From contig NZ_JAEMED010000007.1 of the NCBI RefSeq assembly GCF_016458205.1, positions 1-64,000 of the forward strand: a stretch of DNA of 64,000 nt, written 5' to 3'. The notes beneath the pieces were generated by a model. It ran no database searches. It was given only the letters and a program-made list of their open reading frames with translations, and was not told the origin of the DNA. The DNA is from Streptococcus sp. 121 (GTDB lineage: Bacteria > Bacillota > Bacilli > Lactobacillales > Streptococcaceae). Positions 47,549 through 57,539 of the stretch are shown here, in pieces (within the stretch, counting starts at the first letter, position 1; each line of letters begins with the position of its first letter). The position numbers and the translations under genes are program-made.

Positions 47549-48269
47549 AAAGAAAACGAGAAATTGGCCACGTTACCTGCTTGCAGGAATCCTCTTTATT
47601 GTGGCACTTGGATTAATTTTTAATAGTTCCATTCGGAATATGATTATGGTCTACCATACCAACCAATACCAAGTCGCTAAAGTTTCCAAAGAAAAAATTG
47701 AGGAAAACAAGGAAGCAGAAGCTAATTTTGATTTCCAAAGTGTTGAAGCTCTCTCAACAGAGCGGGTTCTAGAGGCTCAAATGAACCAGCAAGACTTACC
47801 GGTTATTGGGGGAATTGCCATTCCAGAATTGAATTTGAACCTCCCTATTTTCAAAGGTTTGGCTAACGAAGTTCTCTACTACGGTGCCGGTACCATGAAA
47901 GAAAATCAAGTGATGGGGAAAGGGAATTACTCTCTAGCTAGTCACCATGTCTTTGGGATTACTGGAGCAAATCAAATGCTTTTCTCACCCTTGGAGCATG
48001 CTCAAAACGGAATGAAAATCTATTTGACAGATAAAGACAAGGTATATACTTATACCGTTAAGAGTGTTGAGACCGTTACTCCAGACCGTATTGATGTGAT
48101 TCAAGATACTGAAGGGGTCAATGAATTGACTTTGGTTACTTGTGAAGATGCGGCAGCAACCTATCGGACCATTGTTAAGGCTGATTTAACAGATGAATCT
48201 GACTTTAACAGCACAGATTCCGAAGTTCTGAAAGCCTTTGAAAGTCAATACAATCAAATGCAATTGTAA
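47535..48269 (+). CDS. srtA: Sortase A
   Basis: SrtA anchors LPXTG proteins to the cell wall. The 244-residue class A sortase has an N-terminal membrane anchor (about 13-33) and the catalytic His in ASHHVFG (137-138), Cys203 in TLVTC and Arg211 in TYRTIV. It overlaps the end of gyrA by 14 bases, the standard streptococcal gyrA-srtA arrangement, and is followed by a terminator. Confidence 0.97.
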   Translation: MAKNKKKTRNWPRYLLAGILFIVALGLIFNSSIRNMIMVYHTNQYQVAKVSKEKIEENKEAEANFDFQSVEALSTERVLEAQMNQQDLPVIGGIAIPELNLNLPIFKGLANEVLYYGAGTMKENQVMGKGNYSLASHHVFGITGANQMLFSPLEHAQNGMKIYLTDKDKVYTYTVKSVETVTPDRIDVIQDTEGVNELTLVTCEDAAATYRTIVKADLTDESDFNSTDSEVLKAFESQYNQMQL

Positions 48270-48273
48270 TCGT

Positions 48274-48308
48274 CCAAGGTTTGGGACAGTTTGTTCCAGA
48301 CCTTTTTC
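48274..48308 (+). terminator. gyrA-srtA terminator
   Basis: AGGTTTGGGAC pairs with GTTCCAGACCT with two GT pairs, followed by TTTTTC. Confidence 0.8.
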
Positions 48309-48328
48309 TAATAGGAAGGAATAGAACC

Positions 48329-49741
48329 GTGAGTTCAGATTATCAAAGTAAGATTATCGAACGACGTCGTAAAGAACGACGAAATCTAGGAATCCTCTTC
48401 GGTATATTGGCACTTTTATTGACTCTCTTTTTCAGTCTAGACTTTTTGGAAAAAGGAAAAAATAGCTTTATCGCACCGTTTCTTTCTTTTTTTCAACCAA
48501 AAGAAAAGGCTCAACCTCGCTATGGAAAGGGAGATCAGGTTCTCTACCGAATAGAGGATGAGGAGATTATCGGGCGTGTCCTAAAGAGCTCTGAGACGAA
48601 GGAAGGAGGCTTTGTCTATGAGATAGAACTAGAACTAGGAGTTCATCGCGATCAGATTCCTGAGGACCAATTGGAGGGCTATGCGACTCTTTACCAATTG
48701 GGAGATCAGGCGGATTTAGCTCCATCTTCGAATCTCGAGGGGAGCGGAGAAATTACAAAAATTAATCGTGTAGGGAATCAAATTGTCTACGAGGCATCCG
48801 TTGAAAATCTTGGTAGGGTTTATGATATCAAGGAAGATGAATTGAAGACGACACTGATGGTTGATTTAAAAACGGAGAATAGTCGCGAAGAGAACAATGT
48901 TATTTTCCGACAGGCTCTTGAAAAAGCAAGCGACAATGCCTTTACGATTTTAGATTTCCCAGAAGGGGAGTTCCAAATGGGGGTGGATGATCCGCCCAAG
49001 GATTACTTTACCTTGCCCTCAAATGTGCAGCTACGAGGGAATGAGACAACACTGGTCGTTGATGGTGGCATGTTCTGGTTTGGATTTGCGACTGGTCCTG
49101 GGGGAACAGAAGGTCTCAGTAATTTTATTATGGAAAATCTTCATATTCGTGCCAAGGATCTTGAAAATGGCAATCAATTTATGTTGATGGCCAATCATGG
49201 GTACAATTGGCGGGTTCGCAACAACGAATTTACCATGGTCCACAAAATGAGTAGCCATATTTTTGACCTGGGTGGTGTTCAATATGCGGAGTTTACTGGT
49301 AACACCTTTTCTGGCTATGCCCCTAATTTGACAAATTTGAGCAATTTACCGGAAGATGGAGATTATCACAAAATCTATGCTGAAGCGATTCAGGTCGATG
49401 CTAGCAACAATAGTGGTGTTTGGGATGGTTACTATTTACGGAATACCGATCCTAACTATGCGGCCAATAACGTGGAGACAGTTTTGTCTAGTGGGATTAC
49501 CATTCGTAATAATTCCTTCCTACCCTATAAAGACAATGCTGGAAAGATTATCGCCTATGGAGCAACTGTCGGGCAACACTCTTCCAAAGTCGGTTATGTG
49601 ACAGTAGCCGATAACCTCTTCCAATCAACTCTTTCAACCCGATTTGGGCCAATAGGAGATGACAAATGGGTACTAAGACCCGTCCATTTTCCTTTAGACT
49701 CTTCGACCGTAACTGAATACGGAAATAAAATTGAATCTTAA
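48329..49741 (+). CDS. Membrane-anchored right-handed beta-helix protein
   Basis: A protein of about 470 residues with a basic cytoplasmic N-terminus (ERRRKERR), one membrane segment (about 22-42), two small beta domains, each starting with a GKGDQVLYRI-like or GSGEITKINR-like segment, and then a long region of repeated turns and Asn-rich strands (FIMENLHIRAKD, WRVRNNEFTMV, VTVADNLFQS). That pattern fits a right-handed parallel beta-helix of the pectate-lyase/GH28-like superfamily, facing outward. GTG 48329 was chosen because AGGAAGGA lies just upstream and no ATG fits. It lacks LPXTG. Substrate unknown, probably a polysaccharide. Confidence 0.72.
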   Translation: MSSDYQSKIIERRRKERRNLGILFGILALLLTLFFSLDFLEKGKNSFIAPFLSFFQPKEKAQPRYGKGDQVLYRIEDEEIIGRVLKSSETKEGGFVYEIELELGVHRDQIPEDQLEGYATLYQLGDQADLAPSSNLEGSGEITKINRVGNQIVYEASVENLGRVYDIKEDELKTTLMVDLKTENSREENNVIFRQALEKASDNAFTILDFPEGEFQMGVDDPPKDYFTLPSNVQLRGNETTLVVDGGMFWFGFATGPGGTEGLSNFIMENLHIRAKDLENGNQFMLMANHGYNWRVRNNEFTMVHKMSSHIFDLGGVQYAEFTGNTFSGYAPNLTNLSNLPEDGDYHKIYAEAIQVDASNNSGVWDGYYLRNTDPNYAANNVETVLSSGITIRNNSFLPYKDNAGKIIAYGATVGQHSSKVGYVTVADNLFQSTLSTRFGPIGDDKWVLRPVHFPLDSSTVTEYGNKIES

Positions 49742-49747
49742 TGGAAA

Positions 49748-49783
49748 AGCAAAGACCAGATGGAGCACCATCTGGTCTTTTTC
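49748..49783 (+). terminator. Terminator of beta-helix gene
   Basis: AAAGACCAGATG pairs with CATCTGGTCTTT around GAGCAC, followed by TT. Strong. Confidence 0.92.
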
Positions 49784-49788
49784 GAATA
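49781..49788 (+). promoter_or_regulatory. Candidate ComX (SigX) cin-box of radC
   Basis: TTCGAATA matches the late-competence cin-box TACGAATA at seven of eight positions. It is placed so that transcription would start just before the GGAGG site (49796-49800). RadC is a known late competence gene in pneumococcus. Confidence 0.55.
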
Positions 49789-49809
49789 TATAATTGGAGG
49801 TGAAAAGTG

Positions 49810-50508
49810 ATGTACCATATTAAAAAAACGCAACCGTCACTCCTACCAAGAGAAAGACTCTTAGAGGAAGGGGCAGAGCAATTGAGCAATCAGGAACTCT
49901 TAGCTATTTTATTACGAACAGGTTTAAAAGGTCGTTCCTCTTTAGAAGTAGCGCAAATTTTACTCAAGCATATTCAAAGTCTAGCAGAATTGCGTTACTT
50001 GACCCTCAGTGAACTTCAGGAGATTCCTGGTGTTGGACGTGTGAAAGCCATTGAACTTAAAGCTATGGTAGAGCTTGGAAAACGAATTGATCAGGCCAAA
50101 CTGAAAAAAGAAAAGAGCATTTTATCTAGTCGGCAACTAGGTCAACGTTTGGTCAAGGAAATTGGTCCATTACGCCAAGAACACTTGCTGGCGATTTATT
50201 TGGATACACAAAATCAAATCTTAGAAGAACGAACTATTTTTATTGGATCTGTTAGCCGTAGTTTGGCGGAACCTCGAGAGATTCTTCACTATGCCGTTAA
50301 GCATATGGCAACTTCCTTAATCATTGTTCACAATCATCCTTCTGGTTCTCTTAAACCTAGCCCTAATGATGATCGAGTCACTAAAATTGTATCTGAAGCC
50401 GCTGCCACCTTAGGCATCCACTTACTAGATCATTTAATTGTAACCCAAGATTCCTATTTCTCTTATCGGGAAGAAGATAGACTTGCAAGAATTCTTGAGG
50501 TTGAATGA
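49810..50508 (+). CDS. radC: JAB1/MPN-domain protein RadC
   Basis: A 232-residue RadC-family protein. It has an N-terminal helix-hairpin-helix region ([13 protein letters not shown]) and a C-terminal JAB metalloprotease-like domain with HNHPSG and a downstream Asp (NDD). The precise role is unclear. In pneumococcus the gene is induced in competence, but knock-outs show little repair defect. ATG 49810 matches the usual MY start; an in-frame GTG three bases upstream is possible. The cin-box-like sequence fits competence control. Confidence 0.92.
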   Translation: MYHIKKTQPSLLPRERLLEEGAEQLSNQELLAILLRTGLKGRSSLEVAQILLKHIQSLAELRYLTLSELQEIPGVGRVKAIELKAMVELGKRIDQAKLKKEKSILSSRQLGQRLVKEIGPLRQEHLLAIYLDTQNQILEERTIFIGSVSRSLAEPREILHYAVKHMATSLIIVHNHPSGSLKPSPNDDRVTKIVSEAAATLGIHLLDHLIVTQDSYFSYREEDRLARILEVE

Positions 50509-50606
50509 TGATCAAGAAAAGCCAGATCGAAATGATATGTGCAATCAAAACGACCTGGCTTATTTATTGATTTTATTTAAAATAGTTGAAACTGTTTCAG
50601 ATTCAT

Positions 50607-51254
50607 CTATTGATTATCCTCACGATTCATAAAGTAGAGAAGGGTTTGAAGTTCGCTTGTTAAATCCACATATTGAACAACCACATCTTTGGGAACAGAA
50701 AGATTAACAGGAGAAAAACTTAGTATTCCTTTAATCCCTGTCTCAACCAATTGGTTAGTAACTTCCTGAGCTTTCACACTTGGAACTGTTAGGATAGCTG
50801 TTCTGACTTCAGAATCTACTATTTTTTCTTGCAGTTGCGAGATCGGGTAAATGGGAATACCATCGTCAGTAACTGTCCCAACAGCCTCATGTTCATCCCG
50901 ATCAAAGGCCATGACAATTTTCATTTTATTGCGTTCTTCGAAACGATAGTGGAGAAGGGCTTTACCCATATTTCCAACACCGACTAAGGCCACATAGGTT
51001 ATGTTATTGTCATTTAAGAGGTCTGCAAAGAAGGTCATTAGTTTTTTGACATCATAGCCAAAACCACGTCTCCCTAATTCTCCAAAGTAAGAAAAATCGC
51101 GACGAACTGTAGCAGCGTCAATTCCGATGGCTTCAGCAATCTGTTTGGAACTCGCTTTTTCGATTTTTTCAGCATTGAAACGCTTAAAAATTCGATAGTA
51201 AAGAGATAAGCGCTTGGCAGTTGCACGTGGGATTGGTTGATTTCTCACTTCCAT
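50607..51254 (-). CDS. rex: Redox-sensing transcriptional repressor Rex
   Basis: Rex represses fermentation and respiration genes when NADH/NAD is low. The 215-residue protein has an N-terminal winged helix ([16 protein letters not shown], with the [23 protein letters not shown] recognition part split about 37-60) and a Rossmann domain with [12 protein letters not shown]. Nearby pyruvate and NADH genes (ldh, nox, spxB, adh) are plausible targets. It is convergent with radC and has its own promoter. Confidence 0.95.
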   Translation of the reverse strand: MEVRNQPIPRATAKRLSLYYRIFKRFNAEKIEKASSKQIAEAIGIDAATVRRDFSYFGELGRRGFGYDVKKLMTFFADLLNDNNITYVALVGVGNMGKALLHYRFEERNKMKIVMAFDRDEHEAVGTVTDDGIPIYPISQLQEKIVDSEVRTAILTVPSVKAQEVTNQLVETGIKGILSFSPVNLSVPKDVVVQYVDLTSELQTLLYFMNREDNQ

Positions 51255-51282
51255 AATCCGTATCCCTTCCTTTCTCCTGAGT

Positions 51283-51326
51283 TTGTGAATTAATTATATT
51301 ATAAGGCAAATAATGCTAAAAATCAA
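51283..51326 (-). promoter_or_regulatory. rex promoter with possible Rex half-site
   Basis: On the minus strand, TTGATT (51321-51326) and TATAAT (51298-51303) are 17 bp apart. Next to the -10, TTGTGAATTAATTA (plus strand, from 51283) resembles one half of the Rex operator TTGTGAAWWWWTTCACAA. The other half is poor. Confidence 0.5.
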
Positions 51327-51349
51327 TGAATCCACTTACAAAAATAGGA

Positions 51350-51384
51350 GAAGAAAAGGCTGGGCTTTAAATCCCAACCTTTAG
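51350..51384 (-). terminator. spxB intrinsic terminator
   Basis: On the minus strand, AAGGTTGGG pairs with CCCAGCCTT (one GT pair), followed by TTCTTC. It lies just after the spxB stop codon. Confidence 0.75.
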
Positions 51385-51392
51385 TGCGACAA

Positions 51393-53168
51393 TTATTTAT
51401 AATTGCGAGATTCCAAACCTTCTTCTTCAAGGAAGAGACGGAATGGTACAAGCTCTTCAGCTTCGTATTTCTCTTTGTAAGCTGCAATTTCTTCAGCAGA
51501 GTAAGCTTTTGGATCCAAACGAAGTTCTGGTGCTTCAACTGGGATTGGACGATCTTGAGTGATACGAGCATCAATCACAACAGTCTTACCAGCTTTATTC
51601 AATTCAACAGCTTCTTTCATAACAGCATCGATTTCTTCGATACGGTCAACACGGAAACCAACAGCTCCTTGAGCTTCAGCAATCATCTTGTAGTCTGGGT
51701 TTGTGAAGTCTACACCAAACAAGTGTTTGTTTGTATCTTCGTATTTGTTCTTAATGAAGGCATACTCAGCGTTAGAGAAGACAACGTTGATAACTGGAAG
51801 GTTATATTGAACGTTGGTAATAACGTCTGGGTAGCACATACCGAAGGCACCATCACCCATGATGTTCCAAACTTGGCGATCTGGATTGTCTTTCTTAGCA
51901 GCAATACCACCAGGAAGAGCGATACCCATTGTTGCAAAGAGTGGAGAAGTGCGCCACATGTTCTTAGGAGTCATGTGTAGGTGACGAGTAGAAGTTTGAG
52001 TTGAGTTACCTACGTCGATAGAGTAGATTGCATCTTGGTCAGCATATTTGTTGATGGCATTGTAAACTTGGTACAATTGAAGTTCGCCTTCAGTTTTGCC
52101 TTCCAATTTGTTCATGTAATCACGCCAGTTTTGGTTGTTTTTCACAACAGCTCTCCACCATGGAGTTGATTCAACTGGGTTAACCTTATCAAGGATAGCT
52201 TGAGCAGCTTCTTTTACATCACCAAGAATGGATGCATCCAATGCATGACGTTTACCAAGTTTGTATGGATCGATATCAACTTGGATGAAGTTCTCGATAT
52301 TTTTGAAAGTATTGTAAACTTCTGAGAATGGGAAGTTGCTTCCTAAGAAGAGGACTGTATCAGCTTCGAAGATTACTTCGTTGGCAGACTTCCAACCTAC
52401 ACGGTAAGCAGAACCAGTCAATCCTTCGTAATCCCATTCAAAGGCTTCGAAGTTTTTACCAGTTGTTACGATAGGAGCTTTGATTTTACGAGAAAGTTCA
52501 GTGATTACATCACCGGCACCAACACCACCAAATCCAGCGTAGATAACGGGGCGTTTAGCATTGTTAAGGATTTCAACCGCTTTATCGATCTCAGTTTGGT
52601 TCAAAGCTGGAGCAACGAAAGTACGGTCGTAAGTTCCTGATCCATAGTAAGAATCTGCATCGATTTCCTCGAAACCAAAGTTAACAGGGATCTCAACAAC
52701 AGCAGGCCCTTTTTTAGCGATAGCTGCACGGCAAGCTTCGTCAATTACTTTTGGCAATTGAGCTGCATAGGCAACGCGTTTGTTGTAAACTGCTACGCCA
52801 TTGTACATCGGGTTTTGATTCAACTCTTGGAAGGCATCCATGTTCAATTCGTTAACTGGACGAGATCCAAGGATCGCCAACATTGGAGTTGCATCCATTG
52901 CGGCATCGTAGATACCGTTAATCAAGTGAGTTGCACCAGGTCCACCTGAACCCACACAGACACCGATTGATCCACCGAATTTAGCTTGCATGAGTGCTGC
53001 AAGAGCTCCAGTTTCTTCATGGCGAACTTGCAAGAAGTTGATATCTTTATCTTCTGCAAGAGCATCCATCAAAGAACTCAAGGTACCAGAAGGAATACCG
53101 TAGATTGTATCTACACCCCAAGTCTTCAATACATTAAGCATAGCAGCAGATGCAGTGATTTTAGTCAT
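51393..53168 (-). CDS. spxB: Pyruvate oxidase (H2O2- and acetyl-phosphate-forming)
   Basis: SpxB converts pyruvate, phosphate and O2 to acetyl-phosphate, CO2 and H2O2. The 591-residue thiamine-diphosphate/FAD enzyme has the N-terminal catalytic Glu region ([11 protein letters not shown]), the central FAD domain and the TPP motif MGDGAFGM followed by NAEYAFIKN. It is closely like pneumococcal SpxB in length and layout. An AAAGGAGAT site precedes the ATG. A cre-like site lies between promoter and start. Acetyl-phosphate links to Pta encoded at 59247. Confidence 0.96.
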   Translation of the reverse strand: MTKITASAAMLNVLKTWGVDTIYGIPSGTLSSLMDALAEDKDINFLQVRHEETGALAALMQAKFGGSIGVCVGSGGPGATHLINGIYDAAMDATPMLAILGSRPVNELNMDAFQELNQNPMYNGVAVYNKRVAYAAQLPKVIDEACRAAIAKKGPAVVEIPVNFGFEEIDADSYYGSGTYDRTFVAPALNQTEIDKAVEILNNAKRPVIYAGFGGVGAGDVITELSRKIKAPIVTTGKNFEAFEWDYEGLTGSAYRVGWKSANEVIFEADTVLFLGSNFPFSEVYNTFKNIENFIQVDIDPYKLGKRHALDASILGDVKEAAQAILDKVNPVESTPWWRAVVKNNQNWRDYMNKLEGKTEGELQLYQVYNAINKYADQDAIYSIDVGNSTQTSTRHLHMTPKNMWRTSPLFATMGIALPGGIAAKKDNPDRQVWNIMGDGAFGMCYPDVITNVQYNLPVINVVFSNAEYAFIKNKYEDTNKHLFGVDFTNPDYKMIAEAQGAVGFRVDRIEEIDAVMKEAVELNKAGKTVVIDARITQDRPIPVEAPELRLDPKAYSAEEIAAYKEKYEAEELVPFRLFLEEEGLESRNYK

Positions 53169-53209
53169 AGTGACAAATCTCCTTTGAAATAAAAATCATA
53201 AACTAATTA

Positions 53210-53248
53210 ATGGAAACGCTTAACTAGTATTACAAACAAATTATACCA
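53210..53248 (-). promoter_or_regulatory. spxB extended -10 and cre-like site
   Basis: On the minus strand, TGGTATAAT (53240-53248) is an extended -10. Downstream of it, between promoter and gene, bases 53210-53224 (ATGGAAACGCTTAAC, plus strand) match cre at all but the last two positions. CcpA control of spxB is known in oral streptococci. Confidence 0.65.
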
Positions 53249-53369
53249 CAGTTCGTTCACCAAGAAAAACAATCTGCTCATAATTTGAGAATTATTCTAA
53301 AAAAAATTAAACAAGGTCAAATTTTTTCATAAAACTTTCGATTTCAATGGTGATTACAACTGGAATCTA

Positions 53370-53404
53370 AGCAAAAACCAGTTCCGCTTAGAACTGGTTT
53401 TATC
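53370..53404. terminator. Terminator of DUF4649 gene
   Basis: AAAACCAGTTC pairs with GAACTGGTTTT around CGCTTA, and can act in both directions. Confidence 0.88.
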
Positions 53405-53406
53405 TA

Positions 53407-53622
53407 TTATTCTTTTGGAAAAGTATCTGCTGTTATAAAGAGATACACATCTCCAAGTGTTCCTTGAAATCCAAGATCTTGGCCGTTTAGTGTAAAAGAA
53501 GTGACTTTCAAGTAATCTGGGATAGCCAAGCAGCCTGAAAATTGACGGGTTAAGTCACTGTATTTTTCAAAAGTTAGACTGCGGTCCACTTTATAAGAGT
53601 CCGTGTAATGAAGTTCATACAT
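53407..53622 (-). CDS. DUF4649 family protein
   Basis: A 71-residue protein from MYELHYTDSYKV with a FSGCLAIPDYLKVTS centre and FQGTLGDVYLFI near the end, fitting the small streptococcal family DUF4649 of unknown function. Start 53622 follows AAAGGAGACGA; upstream in-frame starts lack a ribosome site. Soluble, no signal peptide. It lies between the spxB promoter and the DUF1831-cysteine desulfurase pair, followed by a terminator. Confidence 0.82.
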   Translation of the reverse strand: MYELHYTDSYKVDRSLTFEKYSDLTRQFSGCLAIPDYLKVTSFTLNGQDLGFQGTLGDVYLFITADTFPKE

Positions 53623-53692
53623 AATGATTCGTCTCCTTTTTTTCTCTTGTGTTAATTGTAACACAAAAAATTAAAACTGGGATCGAAAGTGC

Positions 53693-54043
53693 TCAAACCT
53701 CTTCTTTAGAGAAGACCTTCCGGTCAACCAAGCTATCCATCAGAAAGAAAAATTTTTCTCGATAAACCGGGCTAACGTTGTCTTGAAAAATATTGACTTG
53801 ATGAAGACCAGAAGCGTCTGTAATCGTTAAACGGAAGGCCGACAGATCTTCTTTTACGGCAATTTTTACAAGGAATCCTTGTCCACTATTGGGAACTTCC
53901 TCTAGGAGACGTTGCAATTCGTAATTTCCCACTTTGTTCTGTGTGAAGGTTGTATCACGTAAGGTGTATTTTTTGATCCCTTGATCAATGTGGTAACGAT
54001 AAGGGGAATTTGGTAAATGAACACTAGTTGAAAAGGCCATCAT
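53693..54043 (-). CDS. DUF1831 family protein
   Basis: A 116-residue protein with KKYTLRDTTFTQNKVGNYE, characteristic of family DUF1831. It starts at overlapping ATG codons (54043/54040) within the end of the cysteine desulfurase gene, so the two are translationally coupled. Function unknown. The constant pairing with a desulfurase suggests a role in sulfur transfer or as its accessory protein (inference). Confidence 0.83.
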   Translation of the reverse strand: MMAFSTSVHLPNSPYRYHIDQGIKKYTLRDTTFTQNKVGNYELQRLLEEVPNSGQGFLVKIAVKEDLSAFRLTITDASGLHQVNIFQDNVSPVYREKFFFLMDSLVDRKVFSKEEV

Positions 54044-55155
54044 GATCCTCCAATTATTTTCTTGAGTGTTTGGCTAAAGGCCAGAATCTCTTCCAAGCTG
54101 GTCTCATCCGAAAGACTAACTCGGATGGTATGATGAATGCGATCCGTTTGGTCTGGATAATAGGCAGCAATAACATGACTAGGCTCCAAGGTTCCCGCGG
54201 TACAGGCAGATCCGCCAGACACTGCAATTCCAGCCAAGTCTAGTTGTAGAAGTAAACTATCTTTTCCGACTTGTGGAACCATGAGACTAAGGACATGGGG
54301 CAGCTGGAGACCAGTCTCATTGAGGGAAACCGATTCAGGTAAATGGGTTAAAAGAGCGGTTCTTAATTCTTGGATCTGTTCTTCTTTTTGCTCCCAATTT
54401 TCCAAGCCTTCATCTAGGGCGGTAGCCATAGCGACAATGGCTGGAAGGTTTTCAGTTCCAGCGCGGTGTTTATTCTCTTGCGTTCCTCCAAGGATCAAGC
54501 CTTTTAGCTTGGGCATACTGGTGTAGAGGAAACCGACCCCTTTAGGCCCATGAAACTTGTGGGCGGAGGCAGTCAGGAAGTCTATCCCAAGTTCTTGGGG
54601 ATGGATGGGCCTTTTTCCCATCAGTTGAACGGCATCTACGTGAAAGGCGGCCTGATGTTCTTGAAGGATGCGTCCAATTTGGGCAATTGGAAGAAGAGAG
54701 CCGGTCTCGTTATTCGCAGCCATCATGGAGACTAAAAGAGTATCCTCACGTAAGACGGATTGGAAATCTTCAACAAGAAAGTTCCCCCCTCTTGGTTGGA
54801 GGTAGGTAACTTCAAAGCCATGCTCTGTTTCAAGCTTGTGAAAGACCTCTAACACAGAATGGTGTTCAATAGCAGTGGTAATGAGGTGCTTGCCTTGCTC
54901 TTGATGATTCAAAGCATAGGACAGGATGGCTAGATTATTAGCTTCTGTTCCACCAGAGGTGAAGATAATCTGGTCTGTTGGAACCTCTAGGTGGTGAGCA
55001 ATCAATTCACGCGCCTGGCGTAAATATTTGCGAGCATCCCGACCCAAGCCATGAGTGCTGGAGGGGTTGCCATAATGTTCTTGCATGATTTCCACCATAG
55101 TCGTCATAGCTTTGGGGCTGATCTTGGTGGTGGCAGCATTGTCTAAATAAATCAT
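54040..55155 (-). CDS. Cysteine desulfurase (NifS/IscS family)
   Basis: This PLP enzyme removes sulfur from cysteine as an enzyme persulfide. The 371-residue protein starts [14 protein letters not shown], has the PLP-binding Lys200 in [10 protein letters not shown], and an active-site Cys318 in GSACTAG. It is a class I (IscS-like) enzyme by its loop. No IscU or Fe-S scaffold is adjacent, so it may serve tRNA thiolation. It overlaps prs by 4 bases and the DUF1831 gene by 4 bases. Confidence 0.93.
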   Translation of the reverse strand: MIYLDNAATTKISPKAMTTMVEIMQEHYGNPSSTHGLGRDARKYLRQARELIAHHLEVPTDQIIFTSGGTEANNLAILSYALNHQEQGKHLITTAIEHHSVLEVFHKLETEHGFEVTYLQPRGGNFLVEDFQSVLREDTLLVSMMAANNETGSLLPIAQIGRILQEHQAAFHVDAVQLMGKRPIHPQELGIDFLTASAHKFHGPKGVGFLYTSMPKLKGLILGGTQENKHRAGTENLPAIVAMATALDEGLENWEQKEEQIQELRTALLTHLPESVSLNETGLQLPHVLSLMVPQVGKDSLLLQLDLAGIAVSGGSACTAGTLEPSHVIAAYYPDQTDRIHHTIRVSLSDETSLEEILAFSQTLKKIIGGS

Positions 55156-56129
55156 TTTGCTTCCTCTTTATGGAAATCAAAGAGGGGACTGACAGGTTTA
55201 CGTTCTTGAATTCGGATAATCGCATCCCCCATTAACTTGCTGGCAGATAGGCGCAAGGTGTTGTCTGGGATAGCTTGCTTGGTGGCAACAGAATCGGTCA
55301 CGACAATTTCTTTAATGTTCGCTTGGTTCAAGAGTTCAGTAGCTTGCCCAGCGAATAAACCGTGGCTAGCTGCTGCGTAGATTTCAGTAGCTCCCTCATT
55401 TGTTAGGATTTTAGCAGCTTCGGAGAACGTTTTACCAGTATTTAGAATATCATCAATCATGATGACACGTTTTCCAGCAACATCACCGATGACATAACCT
55501 TCCTCACGATCCGCATCATCTTGAGCATAGTCAATAATAGCGATTGGTAAGTCCAAGAGTTCCGCTAGTTGGCGTGCTCGTTTGACGCCAGAGTTTTTAG
55601 GGCTGACAACAACTACATCTTCCTGGCACAAGTCTTTATCAAAATAGTGTTGGGCAAAGAGTGGAATGGTGAAAAGATTATCGACAGGGATGTTGAAGAA
55701 GCCTTGTACCTGCACCGCATGCAGATCCAAGGTCAAAAGTCGAGTAACACCCGCTTTCACCAACATGTTGGCTACTAGCTTTGCTGTGATTGGTTCGCGT
55801 GGAGCGGCAGTACGGTCTTGGCGCGCATAACCGAAGTAGGGCATTACAACGTTAATGGAGTTGGCACTAGCCCGTTTGCAGGCATCGATCATGATTAGTA
55901 ATTCCATTAAATGGTTGTTTACGGGATAGCTGGTAGATTGAATGATGTAAATATCAAAACCACGAACACTTTCCTCGATATTGATCTGAATCTCACCATC
56001 CGAGAATTGACGGGAGGAGAGTTTTCCGAGTGGGACTCCTGTTTCTTTAGAAATACGTTCTGCAATTTCTGGATTAGAATTTAGTGAAAAGATTTTCATT
56101 TGCTGTTTGTCGGTTTGTGTCGCAATCAT
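55152..56129 (-). CDS. prs: Ribose-phosphate pyrophosphokinase
   Basis: Prs makes PRPP from ribose 5-phosphate and ATP, for nucleotide, histidine and NAD synthesis. The 325-residue class I enzyme has the [16 protein letters not shown] and YARQDR motifs, [12 protein letters not shown], and the PRPP loop [22 protein letters not shown] lies about 12 bases before the ATG. Streptococci usually carry two prs paralogues; which one this is cannot be told here. It is first in the prs-desulfurase-DUF1831 operon. Confidence 0.95.
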   Translation of the reverse strand: MIATQTDKQQMKIFSLNSNPEIAERISKETGVPLGKLSSRQFSDGEIQINIEESVRGFDIYIIQSTSYPVNNHLMELLIMIDACKRASANSINVVMPYFGYARQDRTAAPREPITAKLVANMLVKAGVTRLLTLDLHAVQVQGFFNIPVDNLFTIPLFAQHYFDKDLCQEDVVVVSPKNSGVKRARQLAELLDLPIAIIDYAQDDADREEGYVIGDVAGKRVIMIDDILNTGKTFSEAAKILTNEGATEIYAAASHGLFAGQATELLNQANIKEIVVTDSVATKQAIPDNTLRLSASKLMGDAIIRIQERKPVSPLFDFHKEEAK

Positions 56130-56195
56130 GGATGGGATGAACTCCTTTTGTTATTTCTTTCTATTTTATCAAATTTTATCGAAAGATACAGCCCT

Positions 56196-56756
56196 CTATA
56201 GTTTTGCGGAAAAGCGGGCAACTTTTGTTGGAGTCTTGCGTTGTTCAATATTTTGCTCCTTCAAAAAGTTTTCAAAATCTTCACGTCCTTGAGCAGGATT
56301 GGTAACCTCTAGCTCCAATTCATAATCAACCTGGTCGAAGTAGCTACTCTTGTCAATGGCTAAAAGTCCGATAGGCAGTTGGATCTCTACTCTTTCTGTG
56401 TGTAGGCTTCCCAGAATCCGCAGTTCCTCAAGGTTGATTCGCTCTTCTTGAATCAAGTCTAAAATAGGACCTTCTGGAAGATGCAGCTGGTCTGGGAACT
56501 GAGGCCAGATATTACTTGGAAGTTCTTGATTGTATTCCATATTCCCAATAGCTTGAGGAATCTTTAGGGTTAGTTCCCCGCCTTCCTCAAACGTTCGCAC
56601 GCGCAAGGACATGCCGTGTTCTCTCAAGGTCCAATTTGGACTATCAATGTAGTAGTTGGTCTGATGGACAGGAGTTACTTCCGTAAAGAGGGAACGAAGC
56701 TGGTCATATTCTGTTTTTTTCAGTAAATTTTTGAATTCAATTTCTAGGTGTTGCAT
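56196..56756 (-). CDS. CYTH-domain triphosphate-binding protein
   Basis: A 186-residue CYTH-fold protein. The N-terminal signature ExExK is present as EIEFK (5-9), and charged residues line the tunnel (SLRVRTFE, LTLKIPQ, LLAIDKSSY, ELELEV). Members hydrolyse inorganic triphosphate or thiamine triphosphate. It is divergent from relQ, a neighbourhood conserved in Firmicutes and suggestive of nucleotide-phosphate signalling. Confidence 0.88.
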   Translation of the reverse strand: MQHLEIEFKNLLKKTEYDQLRSLFTEVTPVHQTNYYIDSPNWTLREHGMSLRVRTFEEGGELTLKIPQAIGNMEYNQELPSNIWPQFPDQLHLPEGPILDLIQEERINLEELRILGSLHTERVEIQLPIGLLAIDKSSYFDQVDYELELEVTNPAQGREDFENFLKEQNIEQRKTPTKVARFSAKL

Positions 56757-56867
56757 TTTTATGTCTCACTTTCATCCTATTCATGGAAAGGTTTTCAAGA
56801 ATGTGTTAAAATAAGATTGTGTCTATTGTATTAAAAAAGACTAGGAAGTACAAGGAAAGGGGCGAAA

Positions 56868-57539
56868 ATGGAACCAAATTGGGAAGATTTACTAGACCCA
56901 TACATTCAAGCCGTGGGAGAATTGAAAATCAAGCTAAGGGGAATTCGCAAGCAATACCGGAAGCAAAATCTTCATTCTCCCATTGAGTTTGTGACCGGTC
57001 GGGTGAAGCCTATTGAAAGCATTAAAGAGAAAATGGTGATAAGGGCTATCTCTATGGAACGCCTGGAGCAAGACATGCAAGACATTGCTGGTTTGCGAAT
57101 CATGGTGCAGTTTGTGGACGATGTTTACGAAATTTTAGAGGTTTTACGCCGCCGCAAAGACATGCGGATTATTCAGGAAAGAGATTACATTAATCACCGT
57201 AAGTCCAGTGGCTATCGTTCCTATCATGTGGTCATTGAGTACCCCGTTGATACCATCCATGGTTCCCGAACTATTTTGGCGGAAATTCAAATCCGAACCT
57301 TAGCCATGAATTTCTGGGCAACCATTGAGCATTCCCTTAATTACAAATACAAGGGGAATTTCCCAGAGGAGATTAAAAATCGTTTGGAAAGAGCGGCTCG
57401 GATGGCCTATCAATTAGATGAAGAAATGGGGCAAATACGGGATGATATTCAGGATGCTCAAGCGCTTTTTGACCCTATGCATCGCAAGTTATATGACGGA
57501 GTAGGTAATAGTGATGACACTGATGAAGAATACCGTTAG
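56868..57539 (+). CDS. relQ: Small alarmone synthetase RelQ (GTP pyrophosphokinase)
   Basis: RelQ synthesises (p)ppGpp and pGpp and lacks hydrolase and regulatory domains. The 223-residue protein has the synthetase core with [13 protein letters not shown], the [11 protein letters not shown] motif, [13 protein letters not shown] and the [17 protein letters not shown] segment. A GGAAAGGGGC site precedes the ATG. It overlaps nadK, a standard relQ-nadK-rluD-pta order in streptococci. Confidence 0.95.
   Translation: MEPNWEDLLDPYIQAVGELKIKLRGIRKQYRKQNLHSPIEFVTGRVKPIESIKEKMVIRAISMERLEQDMQDIAGLRIMVQFVDDVYEILEVLRRRKDMRIIQERDYINHRKSSGYRSYHVVIEYPVDTIHGSRTILAEIQIRTLAMNFWATIEHSLNYKYKGNFPEEIKNRLERAARMAYQLDEEMGQIRDDIQDAQALFDPMHRKLYDGVGNSDDTDEEYR

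Noticed and set aside
51384-51980. 198-codon plus-strand open frame
   Set aside because: It lies wholly antisense to spxB, whose codons force a long open frame; no ribosome site and biased composition (Phe, Trp, Asn-rich).
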